A DNA stretch of 64,000 nt, taken from contig CBDFGO010000002.1 of assembly GCA_965247125.1 (NCBI GenBank), positions 372,001 through 436,000 of the forward strand, written 5' to 3'. Shown here piece by piece: positions 45,271-53,874 of the stretch (positions are counted from its first letter, which is position 1; every line of letters begins with the position of its first letter). This stretch comes from CALBJU01 sp965247125. GTDB taxonomy: Bacteria; Bacteroidota; Rhodothermia; Rhodothermales; UBA10348. Below the pieces are notes generated by a model. It was not told where the DNA came from. It saw only the letters and a program-made list of their open reading frames with translations, and did not search any database. A program made the translations under genes and the position numbers.

Positions 45271-45293
45271 GTATATATCACAGTGATATATAC
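45271..45293. promoter_or_regulatory. PadR operator, perfect palindrome
   Basis: Arms GTATATATCAC and GTGATATATAC with a single A between them: 11-bp arms, perfectly complementary, centred 35 bp upstream of the padR start codon. TATATATC-type palindromes are known targets of PadR proteins. It could also cover the promoter of the divergent RHH-like gene. Confidence 0.8.
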
Positions 45294-45376
45294 TGGATAT
45301 GTTTTGGATAGTTGCGGCAGGACCAGTTGGAGTTTTTCTCAAAAAAGAGCAAGACCGAACGAAACTATCGTAATGC

Positions 45377-45389
45377 GTAATAGTATTAC
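45377..45389. promoter_or_regulatory. Short palindrome upstream of the RHH-like gene
   Basis: GTAATA, G, TATTAC: a perfect 6-bp inverted repeat 33 bp upstream of the 45422 start, within a stretch where CGTAA recurs (45369, 45376 and 45398). This resembles repeated half-sites for a ribbon-helix-helix autoregulator. The assignment to the neighbouring gene is inference. Confidence 0.45.
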
Positions 45390-45421
45390 ACTACAATCGT
45401 AATTCAACATGGCGTAAGAAT

Positions 45422-45886
45422 ATGAATGTGCACTGGAAAGGGAATATTTTCGATGAGATCAGGGAAAAGCTCGAGGGCTTCAGCATCGACATCGAGGACA
45501 TGTGCGGACCCGATTTTGACAAATCGAAGATCAAAATCGTCTGCGTAGCCCCAGGTCTAGCGGATAGTGTCAAGGAAATGGGGAGGGCCATCCGGGATCA
45601 GGTGGTCATGGTTCGCATCGATGAAGACAGCAGCAAGTCGCTTGATGCATGGGTAGAGGCGGGAGCAGTAAAGAGCCGCTCGGAGGCCGCTGCCCTGTTT
45701 ATCCGCGAAGGGTTGAAGGTTCGCGGAAGCGAACTCGAAAAGCTTCAGGACACGCTGAAGGATGTAGAAGCCGCCAAACAGCGCCTACGGGATAAGGCCA
45801 AGAATATTTTCGGCGAAGACGAAGACGAAGAGGGGGAGAGCGAAGCAGAGGACGGGGAGAGCGAATCAGATGACAAATCGGATTAG
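45422..45886 (+). CDS. Ribbon-helix-helix-like protein with acidic tail
   Basis: 154 aa. Residues about 60-100 read VVMVRIDEDSSKSLDAWVEA-GAVKSRSEAAALFIREGL, a good RHH pattern (beta strand, then two helices with the SRSEA turn). A coiled segment follows (LEKLQDTLKDVEAAKQRLRD) and then a very acidic tail of Asp/Glu/Ser from about residue 130. The first 55 residues are of unknown type. DNA binding with an acidic, possibly DNA-mimicking or protein-binding tail is plausible. It could be autoregulated through the upstream palindrome. Confidence 0.6.
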   Translation: MNVHWKGNIFDEIREKLEGFSIDIEDMCGPDFDKSKIKIVCVAPGLADSVKEMGRAIRDQVVMVRIDEDSSKSLDAWVEAGAVKSRSEAAALFIREGLKVRGSELEKLQDTLKDVEAAKQRLRDKAKNIFGEDEDEEGESEAEDGESESDDKSD

Positions 45887-45947
45887 AGTCGACGCAGCAG
45901 GCGCGGCGCGGGGCATGACATTTCAGTGCTATCGGGAGATGCGGTCG

Positions 45948-46475
45948 CTATAAATCAGGCCGCTGCTGATCAGCGATGTCGTTCAGGAATGTCCCGACCG
46001 CCCGTCTGTTTTTCAGCAGGACAACCCTGGTATCTCCAGGCGCCTCGGCCAACCGCTGCATGATGAGGGGCCTGCGCCTCTGCCGGAACGTCAGGATATA
46101 CCAGATGAACACCAGGTCCAGCATCTCGGAGTTTCCGTCCGTCATGTCTGGGCGCGACTTCCCCTGATACTGAAAAAATCTTTTTATCACATTCCACAAG
46201 CAGTGAGTTGTTGGCAGATCCAAAAAGAGAATCGTGTCAGCGCGCGCGATGCGAGCCTCCATCGTGCTGCCATAGTTCCCGTCGATCAGCCATCTGTCTC
46301 CTGAAATTATTTGCTCCTGCTTCTTGAAGAAGGCATTTCTTTCGACCTTGACCCACCCCGGATCCCAGAACAGCCTATCCAGGTGGTGTACGGGGATGGA
46401 CAGTAAATCTCCCAGCTGGTGAGAAAGTGTCGTCTTTCCAGAGCCGCCGCATCCGATAACAATTATTCTTTCCAT
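45948..46475 (-). CDS. P-loop NTPase, FlaR/topology-modulation-like kinase fold
   Basis: About 175 aa from ATG 46475 (a TTG three codons earlier is possible). Walker A IVIGCGGSGKTTLSHQLGDL, then HHLDRLFWDPGW, GDRWLIDGNYGSTMEARIAR and DTILFLDLPTTHCLWNVIKR, with lid-like R-x-x-R-R-R-P. This is the adenylate-kinase-like family historically named DNA topology modulation protein FlaR. True substrate unknown. Confidence 0.82.
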   Translation of the reverse strand: MERIIVIGCGGSGKTTLSHQLGDLLSIPVHHLDRLFWDPGWVKVERNAFFKKQEQIISGDRWLIDGNYGSTMEARIARADTILFLDLPTTHCLWNVIKRFFQYQGKSRPDMTDGNSEMLDLVFIWYILTFRQRRRPLIMQRLAEAPGDTRVVLLKNRRAVGTFLNDIADQQRPDL

Positions 46476-46529
46476 CTTTTGCAATTCGATCGAAGATTCG
46501 GCCCAGCAAAGTACAGCACGAGATGAAAA

Positions 46530-47117
46530 TCATCCGTTCAGAATGGCGTGCACTTTCTGCTGGAGCACTGGAATCACATCGTCCTCGAACCAGGGATTGC
46601 GTTTGAACCACGCAATATTTCGGGGGCTTGGGTGAGGCAGAGGCAGTTGAGACGGCCAGTAGGACTCCCAGTCAGCAACAACGTCGGTTAGTCGTTTGCC
46701 TTTGCTGTTGAGGTGGTAGGCCTGGGCATACATTCCAAGGATAAGTGTTAACTCTATGTTGGGTAACGCGTTGAGTAGCGGTTCGCGCCAGGCAGGGGCA
46801 CATTCCGGTCGGGGAGGAAGGTCGCCGGACTTCCCGGTACCCGGATAGCAGAAGCCCATCGGGACTATGGCGAGCAGACGGGAATCGTAAAACTGTTCGG
46901 GCGTCATGTCCAGCCATTTTCGAAGCCTGACGCCGCTCGGATCGTCAAAAGGTTTGCCCGATCTGTGAACACGAATGCCCGGCGCCTGGCCGACGACAAG
47001 AATTCTCGCATCCTGGTGGGCTTGAACGACGGGGCGAGGGCCCAGGGGGAGGTGTGCCTTGCAAATGCGGCAGGCCCGGATATCTTTCAGCAGGTGATCC
47101 AGCAATAAGGTCGACAT
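46530..47117 (-). CDS. Uracil-DNA glycosylase-family protein
   Basis: About 195 aa from ATG 47117 (MSTLLLDHLL); the longer frame adds 21 residues with no family similarity. Features of the UDG superfamily: ACRICKAHLPLGPRPVVQAH, motif 1 VVGQAPGIRVHRSGKPFDDP, LRKWLDMTPEQF, and motif 2 PHPSPRN near the C-terminus. The subfamily is often annotated only as uracil-DNA glycosylase family; base-excision repair of deaminated bases is likely but not proven for it. Its stop lies before the P-loop NTPase gene on the same strand. Confidence 0.82.
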   Translation of the reverse strand: MSTLLLDHLLKDIRACRICKAHLPLGPRPVVQAHQDARILVVGQAPGIRVHRSGKPFDDPSGVRLRKWLDMTPEQFYDSRLLAIVPMGFCYPGTGKSGDLPPRPECAPAWREPLLNALPNIELTLILGMYAQAYHLNSKGKRLTDVVADWESYWPSQLPLPHPSPRNIAWFKRNPWFEDDVIPVLQQKVHAILNG

Positions 47118-47181
47118 GACTGCAAAGCTACAAATCCTACTGCATCGTAGCACCAGCGCTTGCGGCCTCCGTAGGATCAAA

Positions 47182-49896
47182 TCAGTTCAAAGGCGGGATG
47201 ATCTGGTCGATTTGTTTTCCCCAGTTCAGAACGACACGTATTTCACCAGTCATTGATCCGTAAGTATCTCTGTCAAAGAGGAGAACTCTGCCATCAGGAT
47301 GAATATCGTATTCACCCATCGTGCCGGTGTTGTAGTGAAAATAGTAGTGCCCGTCAATAATCTGGGTCGGAACGCCCGGATCAGGCCCGTCCTCAAACCG
47401 GATCGGTACTTCAAACAACCGATCTTTGTTGATGTAAACGATCGAGTTGCCGTTGGGTGTCCATCTGGCCTTCAATCCACCGCCATTCGACACTTTCGTC
47501 TGGCCTCCGCCAGGAGCTACGGAAGTAATCCACACCTCCTGCGTTCCTGACCGATCCGACGTGTACGCAATCCACCTGCCATCAGGAGAAAATCTTCCGT
47601 CTTCTTCATCAAAATTACTGCTCAGGAATGGGGTGACGCTACCTGTTTCCACGTCGTATAAAAGAAGCTCCCTGCCACCTTCATCGTCCAGCTTGAGTTC
47701 AGTGATCAAGATGGTCTTGCCATCGGGAGACCATGAATCGGGTCCCGACCAGTTCTCAGTTTCGTACAAAACCTCCACTTCATCAGAGAGGTCAATCGAT
47801 CTCCACATCACGGCGCCAATGGACGTCTCGTCGCTCTCAGCAGAAAATACTACCCTCTCTCCATTTGGGCTCCAGACCGGCGTCCAGACATTTGCTGATG
47901 TCATGATGGGTGTTACTCTTCCCGTTTGCGTATCTACGATTTCCAGCTCGCGTATGGCTGATTGAGGATTTTGGAAATCGACAGCTACATGGCGTCCATT
48001 AGGGGAAATGACCGGGCTGTAGTACAATTTTTTATCGACATTCAGTGTGTCGATCACATCATCTCCGTCTCTGGAGTGGTAGGCGAGCTTCCATCCAAAA
48101 TCTGACTGTTCTCCAGAAATAAAAATCAGATGGCCCATACTGGAAACATCATACTGAGCGACGGCCTGAAGCGACCATATGGCTTCATTCGAGACGGGAA
48201 CAGGCCCCTCAATTTTGTGAGGATCATTTGGATCAATGCGGCCCGCGATCAGCGTGCCGCTCTGGGAAAACACCAGAATGTCAGGTTCAACAAATTTTGG
48301 GTCCGTCCCGCCAGCAAAGATCAAGCGTTCTTCACCACTTTCCATATCAAGCGCCATCAAGGATGCATTTGACCATCCAAGTGCAGCCTGAACCTTGGCA
48401 TACATCAGAAATCGACCACCAGGCAGAAGAAGAGGAGTACCGTAGTATGTTGTGGTCGAACTGTCAGGCAGCACTACTTTCGAAGAACGTTGTCCTGAAA
48501 CGGGAGTACTGACAATTCCCTGATTGCCGAACGCTGCATAAATGTTGCCGTTGCGTGCCCACGAATGACCGGTTCCGCCGACATGGGAACCGGACACTGT
48601 AAAGGGGACCCCGCCTTCAGATGTAACAATCGACATAATTCCATTCACATCGATAAATCCGATTCGATTGCCGCTCGGCTCAACCATCGGAGTATGCGGA
48701 CCTAGACCAAATTCACTGAAAATCGGTCTTGCCTCCGCAAAGACATCGGTTCGGCCGCTGTAAAGATCGCCCGACGAGGCCACTGAGATCCATTTTCCGT
48801 CTTCCGAAATCGAAACGGCTCTCTGAGAAAGATCGGTGATAGTGAAGTTTGGAATTCGATCGTACGTGAAGCTTACCGTCCGTTCAGAGTAGCGTTGTTC
48901 GCCGCTCCCAAAAATCACAAATCCGATAATCAGCCCAACCACCACTCCAGCAATACCGACCGTTTCACGCAGACCGAAACTCTTTTTGCCGGCTATCGGG
49001 GAGTCAAACGCTGATGGTATCACCGTGGCGCTGGTCGAAGATATCCTCGAGAAGCCCGCGCTCTTGAGGTCAACATTTCTCAGGTCTACCAGGAGTTCCC
49101 GCATGCTCTGATAGCGCTCGTCGGCAGACTTGGCCAGGCATTTCCCGATGATCCAATCCAGGGACATTGGAACGCCTGTGCGCAGGGCAGTGACGGGCTG
49201 GGGTGCCTCGTTAAGAATCGAATACACCACTGCCTGCTCGTAGTCTCCTCCAAAGGGTTGATGACCTATGATCATTTCGTAGAGCACGCATCCAAGCGCC
49301 CAAATGTCGGTGCGATGATCCACTGTCTGTCCTTGTGCCTGCTCGGGGCTCATGTAAGCCACCGTTCCGAGTGTCGAACCCATGCGAGTGAGCATCGTGG
49401 ACTGATTCGTCTGCGCCAGGCCGAAGTCGAGAACCTTTGCGGTGCGCTTGGTGGTCAGCATCACATTTGCGCTCTTGACATCTCGATGCACGATGTCTTT
49501 TTCGTGAGCGGTCTGGAGGGCTTCAGCAATCTCACATGCGATGCGAAGTGAGTCTTCAAGCGTGAATGGAGCTTGCTTGATCGAATCTGACAGCGATTCA
49601 CCATCAATCAACTCCATCGCGATAAACGGCCGGGGCTCTCCTTCGTCGCCGCCTTCGGGGACGGCCTCGTCGATCTCAAAGACAGTGGCGATGTTGGGGT
49701 GATGCAGTTGCGCGGCGGCCTGGGCCTCGCGGAAGAACCGCGCTCGGTCTTCTTCACTTGCCAGCGCCGCGGCGGGAAGAATCTTGAGGGCCACTTCCCG
49801 GTTGAGCTTCGTGTCCGTCGCGCGGTACACGATGCCCATGCCGCCGCGCCCGAGCTCGGCGGTGATTTCGTAGTGCGATAGAGTGGAACCGATCAT
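47182..49896 (-). CDS. Membrane Ser/Thr kinase with TolB-like propeller sensor
   Basis: 904 aa. Kinase intact (VALKIL, HRDVKSANVML, VLDFGLAQT, GTVAYMSPEQAQG). The helix is VGIAGVVVGLIIGFVIFGSG. Propeller blades include SEDGKWISVASS, VISPNGRHVAVDF, VWSPNGERVVFSA, SWSPDGKTILIT, RFSPDGRWIAYTSDRSGTQE. Ends in the array tail VVLNWGKQIDQIIPPLN. It is the last gene of the second kinase block, 9 bp after the NIPSNAP-like gene's stop. Confidence 0.92.
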   Translation of the reverse strand: MIGSTLSHYEITAELGRGGMGIVYRATDTKLNREVALKILPAAALASEEDRARFFREAQAAAQLHHPNIATVFEIDEAVPEGGDEGEPRPFIAMELIDGESLSDSIKQAPFTLEDSLRIACEIAEALQTAHEKDIVHRDVKSANVMLTTKRTAKVLDFGLAQTNQSTMLTRMGSTLGTVAYMSPEQAQGQTVDHRTDIWALGCVLYEMIIGHQPFGGDYEQAVVYSILNEAPQPVTALRTGVPMSLDWIIGKCLAKSADERYQSMRELLVDLRNVDLKSAGFSRISSTSATVIPSAFDSPIAGKKSFGLRETVGIAGVVVGLIIGFVIFGSGEQRYSERTVSFTYDRIPNFTITDLSQRAVSISEDGKWISVASSGDLYSGRTDVFAEARPIFSEFGLGPHTPMVEPSGNRIGFIDVNGIMSIVTSEGGVPFTVSGSHVGGTGHSWARNGNIYAAFGNQGIVSTPVSGQRSSKVVLPDSSTTTYYGTPLLLPGGRFLMYAKVQAALGWSNASLMALDMESGEERLIFAGGTDPKFVEPDILVFSQSGTLIAGRIDPNDPHKIEGPVPVSNEAIWSLQAVAQYDVSSMGHLIFISGEQSDFGWKLAYHSRDGDDVIDTLNVDKKLYYSPVISPNGRHVAVDFQNPQSAIRELEIVDTQTGRVTPIMTSANVWTPVWSPNGERVVFSAESDETSIGAVMWRSIDLSDEVEVLYETENWSGPDSWSPDGKTILITELKLDDEGGRELLLYDVETGSVTPFLSSNFDEEDGRFSPDGRWIAYTSDRSGTQEVWITSVAPGGGQTKVSNGGGLKARWTPNGNSIVYINKDRLFEVPIRFEDGPDPGVPTQIIDGHYYFHYNTGTMGEYDIHPDGRVLLFDRDTYGSMTGEIRVVLNWGKQIDQIIPPLN

Positions 49897-49905
49897 GAGT
49901 ATGGT

Positions 49906-50199
49906 CTACTCAACTTTGAATATTTCTCTATAACCACTCTCCACATGATCCATATATCCGTCCATGCCTTTCATGCGTTCATCTTCTCTGGGCATGTTGT
50001 CGGTTGCATCGAAATAGGCTCCAGGAGTCTCGACTTCTACCTCGAAAACGACTGTCCAATAATTAGAAACTGTATCTGTCATGATGCGAGGATTGTTGAA
50101 TCCATGTTCCTGCATGACATCGAATACGGATTTGAATTTGGTCACCAGATGTTTGGCTTCTCCGGCTTTACATTTAAAAACATTTCGAACGACATACAT
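49906..50199 (-). CDS. NIPSNAP-like dimeric alpha/beta-barrel protein
   Basis: 97 aa (99 if started two codons earlier at 50205). Pattern MYVVRNVFKCKAGEAKHLVT, a central WTVVFEVEVETPGAY and a C-terminal GYREIFKVE fit the small dimeric ferredoxin-like (NIPSNAP/ABM) fold. The ATG at 50199 is preferred because AAAGGAGG ends 8 bases before it, a strong Shine-Dalgarno that is unusual in Bacteroidota, where most genes in this window show none. It sits between a kinase stub and a full kinase gene. Function unknown. Confidence 0.65.
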   Translation of the reverse strand: MYVVRNVFKCKAGEAKHLVTKFKSVFDVMQEHGFNNPRIMTDTVSNYWTVVFEVEVETPGAYFDATDNMPREDERMKGMDGYMDHVESGYREIFKVE

Positions 50200-50324
50200 G
50201 ATCATATCCTCCTTTCACGGTGAGTGAGGTCTTTTTACTGAAGCATACGGGTGATGGTGTATTCAAAAACTGGGCGGCTACGCATTATAAGCGATAGAAG
50301 CGGCAAGATCTGAAAGTTTCCCAT

Positions 50325-50480
50325 TCACTCCAGTACAGGCACACGTTCTTTCAGATAGTCGGTCCACTTGAGGGCCACTTCCCGGTTCAGCTTCGTGTCC
50401 GTCGCGACCTGCACGATGCCCATGCCGCCGCGCCCGAGCTCGGCGGTGATACGATAGTGGGAGAGAGTGGAGCCGATCAT
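50325..50480 (-). pseudogene. Kinase stub: N-terminus fused to C-terminal tail
   Basis: A 51-codon frame: residues 1-38 are the usual kinase start (MIGSTLSHYRITAELGRGGM, then ATDTKLNREVALK). The last 13, WTDYLKERVPVLE, match the C-terminal tail that ends the propeller of the paralogues (NWTEWLKKEAP type). Everything between has gone in one in-frame deletion of about 850 codons. The downstream neighbour is the NIPSNAP-like gene. Confidence 0.75.
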
Positions 50481-50526
50481 TTCGTAGTTCAGATCTGAGT
50501 TGGCCTAGCAATAATCAAATCGATGC

Positions 50527-53217
50527 CTATTGAGTTGGTGCGACGCGTTTCGCTTCTTCGCCAAAGTTGAAGATGAAATTGATCTTCTCGTCTGACAATA
50601 ATTCAGGAAACGATAAGATCATGATCCTCTCCCCATCTGGATGAACGGAATAGGTATCCGTCAAACCCGCGATTTTTCCAATGGTCTGCACGTTCCCCTC
50701 GACCGAAAAGTCCCCATCTGTAGAGACGCGTACCCGAACCAGTTCTCCAGACGATTTTGAAAAGTAGAGGTAGTTGCCATCTGGCGACCACTGTGGAGAT
50801 CTTAAAAATGTTGACGGATCTGTAAAATTCCATACCTCGTTGCCTTCAATGTCGCTTACCACAATACCACTACTACTGTTGCCTCGGCTTTGTTGGCGTA
50901 CGATATAAGCGACATACCTTCCGCTCGGTGAAACGGTCGGATCTCGTTCCAAGAAATCTGAAGTCTCTATCCAGGGACTGACTGACTGATCTGCAACAGC
51001 AAAACGATATAAATCATCTGATAAGCTCTCATCATATAAAATAAATGACTCATCTGGTGAGACAGATAATCGCTCGATGGCAGCTCCTTGAATTTGAGCA
51101 ATTTGTTCGGGACGACCGCCATCTGCGACGGATACCTTGTAAATGGTCGACAGTGTGCCAGACTGACCCGTGTTGGCGAAATAAACGTGGGACCCGTCTG
51201 CCGACCAGCTTACTGATGTAGCAAGGACATCAGCCGAAATCAGAAATGGGGGTCGACTTGAGTCGAGGCTTATGACCTGACTGGGAGAAAAAGCATCAAT
51301 ACCACGATTCTTGCTTATCAGTACTCGGTCTCCTGCAGGTGACAATGAAATATTACTGTAGGAATCGTCTGCTAAAAGGTCCTGCTCACTGATAAAGCCG
51401 CTCATATCCATCCAGGTAATCGTCCCGGTGAACGTAACAGCAGGACTGTATATCGCAGTACCTTCTTCACTCACATTCCAATTTACCCAGGTAATTTCCT
51501 CCGTGGTCAAGTTGACCGGCAGGCCATACAATTCACCTTTATCCTTGTCAAAAGGCTGTACTACAAGCTGACCTGTCAGACGACCTCCCTGCAGGTACAT
51601 CAGATGGCCGCTATTTAGATATTTTGCTTGATGGGCATTCTTTTGAATTATTTGGTACTCGGAAGATTCAAGATCCATGTACAAAATGGTTCTATTTGTA
51701 GTACCGACGCCCCCTGCAGTTATAAATGCTTTAGTACCATCCTCGAAAACGTAAGAAGGCCAGAGGCGGTTGTGACCCTCAGAAGAATCAGGCACTGCAA
51801 CCAGTGATGGCTCTCCTCCCGAGGCTGACATTCTGTAAAGATCACCATTCAGCCTGAAGATCAGAGATTCATTAGACTCCCAATATGTCCATTCTCCTAC
51901 TCTCGAAATTACAGTCGGATTTCCGTCGGGAAGTAGAAATGTTTGCATATCAGCACCAATTCCTGAAAGAACCACCCAGCGACCATCTGGTGAAATATCC
52001 GGATACATTACTCTGGACTGCGGATATCGCGAGACGATTTCTCCTGAATCAAAATCGTATACATACGAAGCAGTTTCACCGAGTGAGTCAATAGCGGAGA
52101 ATACCAGGTAGCGTTCATCGGGGGGGATCACGGGCGAAGTAAATCCGACAAGCCCTTCAAATGAAGTGGTAATTCGTTGGACGGGTGCCTGAAAGTCAGA
52201 ATTAGCAGATGACCCGAGGAAGACATTCCCCCCGATTACACCCAGAAAGAGCGCAAGAAGCACGGCCAGGCCAACGGTGGTTGTGGAGAAGCGTTTGCCC
52301 ACTGATTCGGTAGGGCCTGGCTCTTGAATTCGACCAGAAACTGGGTTTAGCGAAGTGGAACTTAGATTGGTTTTCGAATCTGCAAACTCTATCCCTTTTA
52401 AATCGGAAATCAATCCAGCGGCGCTCTGATAACGTCTCTCAGCATCCTTTGCGAGGAGTTTATTTACGATGCGTTCCAACTCGAGGGGAACTCCAGTTCT
52501 CCTGCCGGAGAGTGGTTCTGGTTCGTTGTTCAAAATGGAGTAGACCACCGCTTGCTCATATTCGCCTCCGAAGGGGTTCAAGCCGCTGACCATTTCATAC
52601 AGTGTAATTCCAAGTGCCCACAGGTCGGCCCGGCCATCTACTTCTTCGCCGCGGGCTTGCTCGGGACTCATGTAGGCTATTGTGCCAAGCGTAGATCCCA
52701 TGCGCGTGAGCTGGGTAGATTGAGCTGTTTTCGCCAGACCAAAATCCAGGACTTTGGCGGACATATCTCCCGTTAACATCACGTTTGCGCTTTTGATGTC
52801 CCGGTGCACGATGTCCTTGCTGTGCGCTAATTTTAAGGCTTCGGCAATTTCGGAGGCTAAGCGAACAGCTTCCTTTAACTTCAAGGGTCCCTTCTTGATA
52901 CGGGCATCAAGCGTCTCACCCTCGATGTATTCCATTACAATGAAGGGAGAAGGTAATGTGCCATGCGGGGCGTCACTCGGGACCGCCTCATCAATCTCAA
53001 AGACGGTGGCAATGTTCGTGTGATGCAGTTGCGCGGCGGCCTGGGCCTCGCGGTAGAATCGGGCCCGATCTTCCTCCGTTGCCAGCGCAGAGGACGGCAA
53101 GAGTTTGAGCGCTACTTCACGGTTCAGCTTCGTATCCTGGGCCCGGTACACGATGCCCATGCCGCCGCGCCCGAGCTCGGCGGTGATTTTGTAATGAGAT
53201 AGGGTTGAGCCGATCAT
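50527..53217 (-). CDS. Membrane Ser/Thr kinase with TolB-like propeller sensor
   Basis: 896 aa. Kinase intact (VALKLL, HRDIKSANVML, VLDFGLAKTAQST, GTIAYMSPEQARGEE). The helix is TTVGLAVLLALFLGVIGG. Propeller repeats: VIPPDERYLVFSA, DISPDGRWVVLSG, SLSPAGDRVLISK, SWSADGSHVYFAN, TVSPSGRYVAYIV, QWSPDGNYLYFSK. C-terminal tail NFGEEAKRVAPTQ. It starts 10 bp after the nucleotidyltransferase stop. Substrates unknown, as for all members. Confidence 0.92.
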   Translation of the reverse strand: MIGSTLSHYKITAELGRGGMGIVYRAQDTKLNREVALKLLPSSALATEEDRARFYREAQAAAQLHHTNIATVFEIDEAVPSDAPHGTLPSPFIVMEYIEGETLDARIKKGPLKLKEAVRLASEIAEALKLAHSKDIVHRDIKSANVMLTGDMSAKVLDFGLAKTAQSTQLTRMGSTLGTIAYMSPEQARGEEVDGRADLWALGITLYEMVSGLNPFGGEYEQAVVYSILNNEPEPLSGRRTGVPLELERIVNKLLAKDAERRYQSAAGLISDLKGIEFADSKTNLSSTSLNPVSGRIQEPGPTESVGKRFSTTTVGLAVLLALFLGVIGGNVFLGSSANSDFQAPVQRITTSFEGLVGFTSPVIPPDERYLVFSAIDSLGETASYVYDFDSGEIVSRYPQSRVMYPDISPDGRWVVLSGIGADMQTFLLPDGNPTVISRVGEWTYWESNESLIFRLNGDLYRMSASGGEPSLVAVPDSSEGHNRLWPSYVFEDGTKAFITAGGVGTTNRTILYMDLESSEYQIIQKNAHQAKYLNSGHLMYLQGGRLTGQLVVQPFDKDKGELYGLPVNLTTEEITWVNWNVSEEGTAIYSPAVTFTGTITWMDMSGFISEQDLLADDSYSNISLSPAGDRVLISKNRGIDAFSPSQVISLDSSRPPFLISADVLATSVSWSADGSHVYFANTGQSGTLSTIYKVSVADGGRPEQIAQIQGAAIERLSVSPDESFILYDESLSDDLYRFAVADQSVSPWIETSDFLERDPTVSPSGRYVAYIVRQQSRGNSSSGIVVSDIEGNEVWNFTDPSTFLRSPQWSPDGNYLYFSKSSGELVRVRVSTDGDFSVEGNVQTIGKIAGLTDTYSVHPDGERIMILSFPELLSDEKINFIFNFGEEAKRVAPTQ

Positions 53218-53227
53218 GAGACGTCGT

Positions 53228-53680
53228 TCATTCCTTATTGGCCACCAGCCACGCTACATCGGCCAGGTCCTGAGGCCTTTCGAATGCGCTCTTGTTCCTG
53301 ATGAGAGTGTCACGACCTAAAACGGGAAGATTCAAGTCCTCAACCTCCGCAACGATATGAGTTTCCCATGCCTCGTCAAAGTCCGCAATCCCCTCCAGGG
53401 CAGTCAGTATATCTATTCGACGAGGAACAATGCCAATCTGAATGACCGTTCCGGGATGTAAGAGGTTGGCTGGTGTGATCTGATCGAGAGGAGCCCCGAA
53501 CACCCGAAGTGCGGCCATCACTTTTCCCGCGTTTTCCTCCGACGGCCGGATGAGGATATCGATGTCTCCGGTGGCACGAGGATTTCCGTGAACTGCGAGG
53601 GAGAATGCTCCCACAATAATGAAGTCAGCCTCGGCGTCGCACAACGCGGACAACATCTCTCTGTAATCGGGATTCAGCAT
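53228..53680 (-). CDS. Nucleotidyltransferase of the MNT/AbiEii-like superfamily
   Basis: 150 aa from ATG 53680 (MLNPDYREML). Characteristic early block ADFIIVGAFSLAVHGNPRAT followed by GDIDILIRP: the G-x-x-x-x-x-H-G and D-x-D metal motif. RRIDILTALEGIADFDEAW supplies the third acidic residue, and it ends KSAFERPQDLADVAWL. Such stand-alone proteins are commonly linked to a small upstream gene in toxin-antitoxin-like pairs. Here a 67-aa gene overlaps its start by 56 bp. A defence or TA role is inference from this layout. Confidence 0.75.
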   Translation of the reverse strand: MLNPDYREMLSALCDAEADFIIVGAFSLAVHGNPRATGDIDILIRPSEENAGKVMAALRVFGAPLDQITPANLLHPGTVIQIGIVPRRIDILTALEGIADFDEAWETHIVAEVEDLNLPVLGRDTLIRNKSAFERPQDLADVAWLVANKE

Positions 53681-53828
53681 CGAATTTTCCCGCCATTGAC
53701 CATGCATCGCATGTGATGGGCCAAACCATGGAGATGAGTTGCGCGGGAGAGCCCCGGATAACGGGCTTTGGAGGGTCTATTCCTCGCATTTGGCGCCGAA
53801 CAGCTACAATTTTGTCTTGATGTTCCAT
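53625..53828 (-). CDS. Small partner of the nucleotidyltransferase (possible antitoxin)
   Basis: 67 aa, MEHQDKIVAVRRQMRGIDPP, then a W-P-I-T-x-D-A-W segment and an Arg-rich end (ESRLQRDVVRVVRRRG). The pattern resembles short proteins encoded just upstream of DUF6036-like nucleotidyltransferases. Its 3' end overlaps the nucleotidyltransferase start in another frame, implying coupled translation. It begins about 46 bp after the recognisable part of the kinase stub at 53875-53937. Role as antitoxin is inferred, not seen. Confidence 0.5.
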   Translation of the reverse strand: MEHQDKIVAVRRQMRGIDPPKPVIRGSPAQLISMVWPITCDAWSMAGKFDAESRLQRDVVRVVRRRG

Positions 53829-53874
53829 AGGTATTGAAACGCTGAGAATAACTGATTGGTCCGCTACCTAGCGC

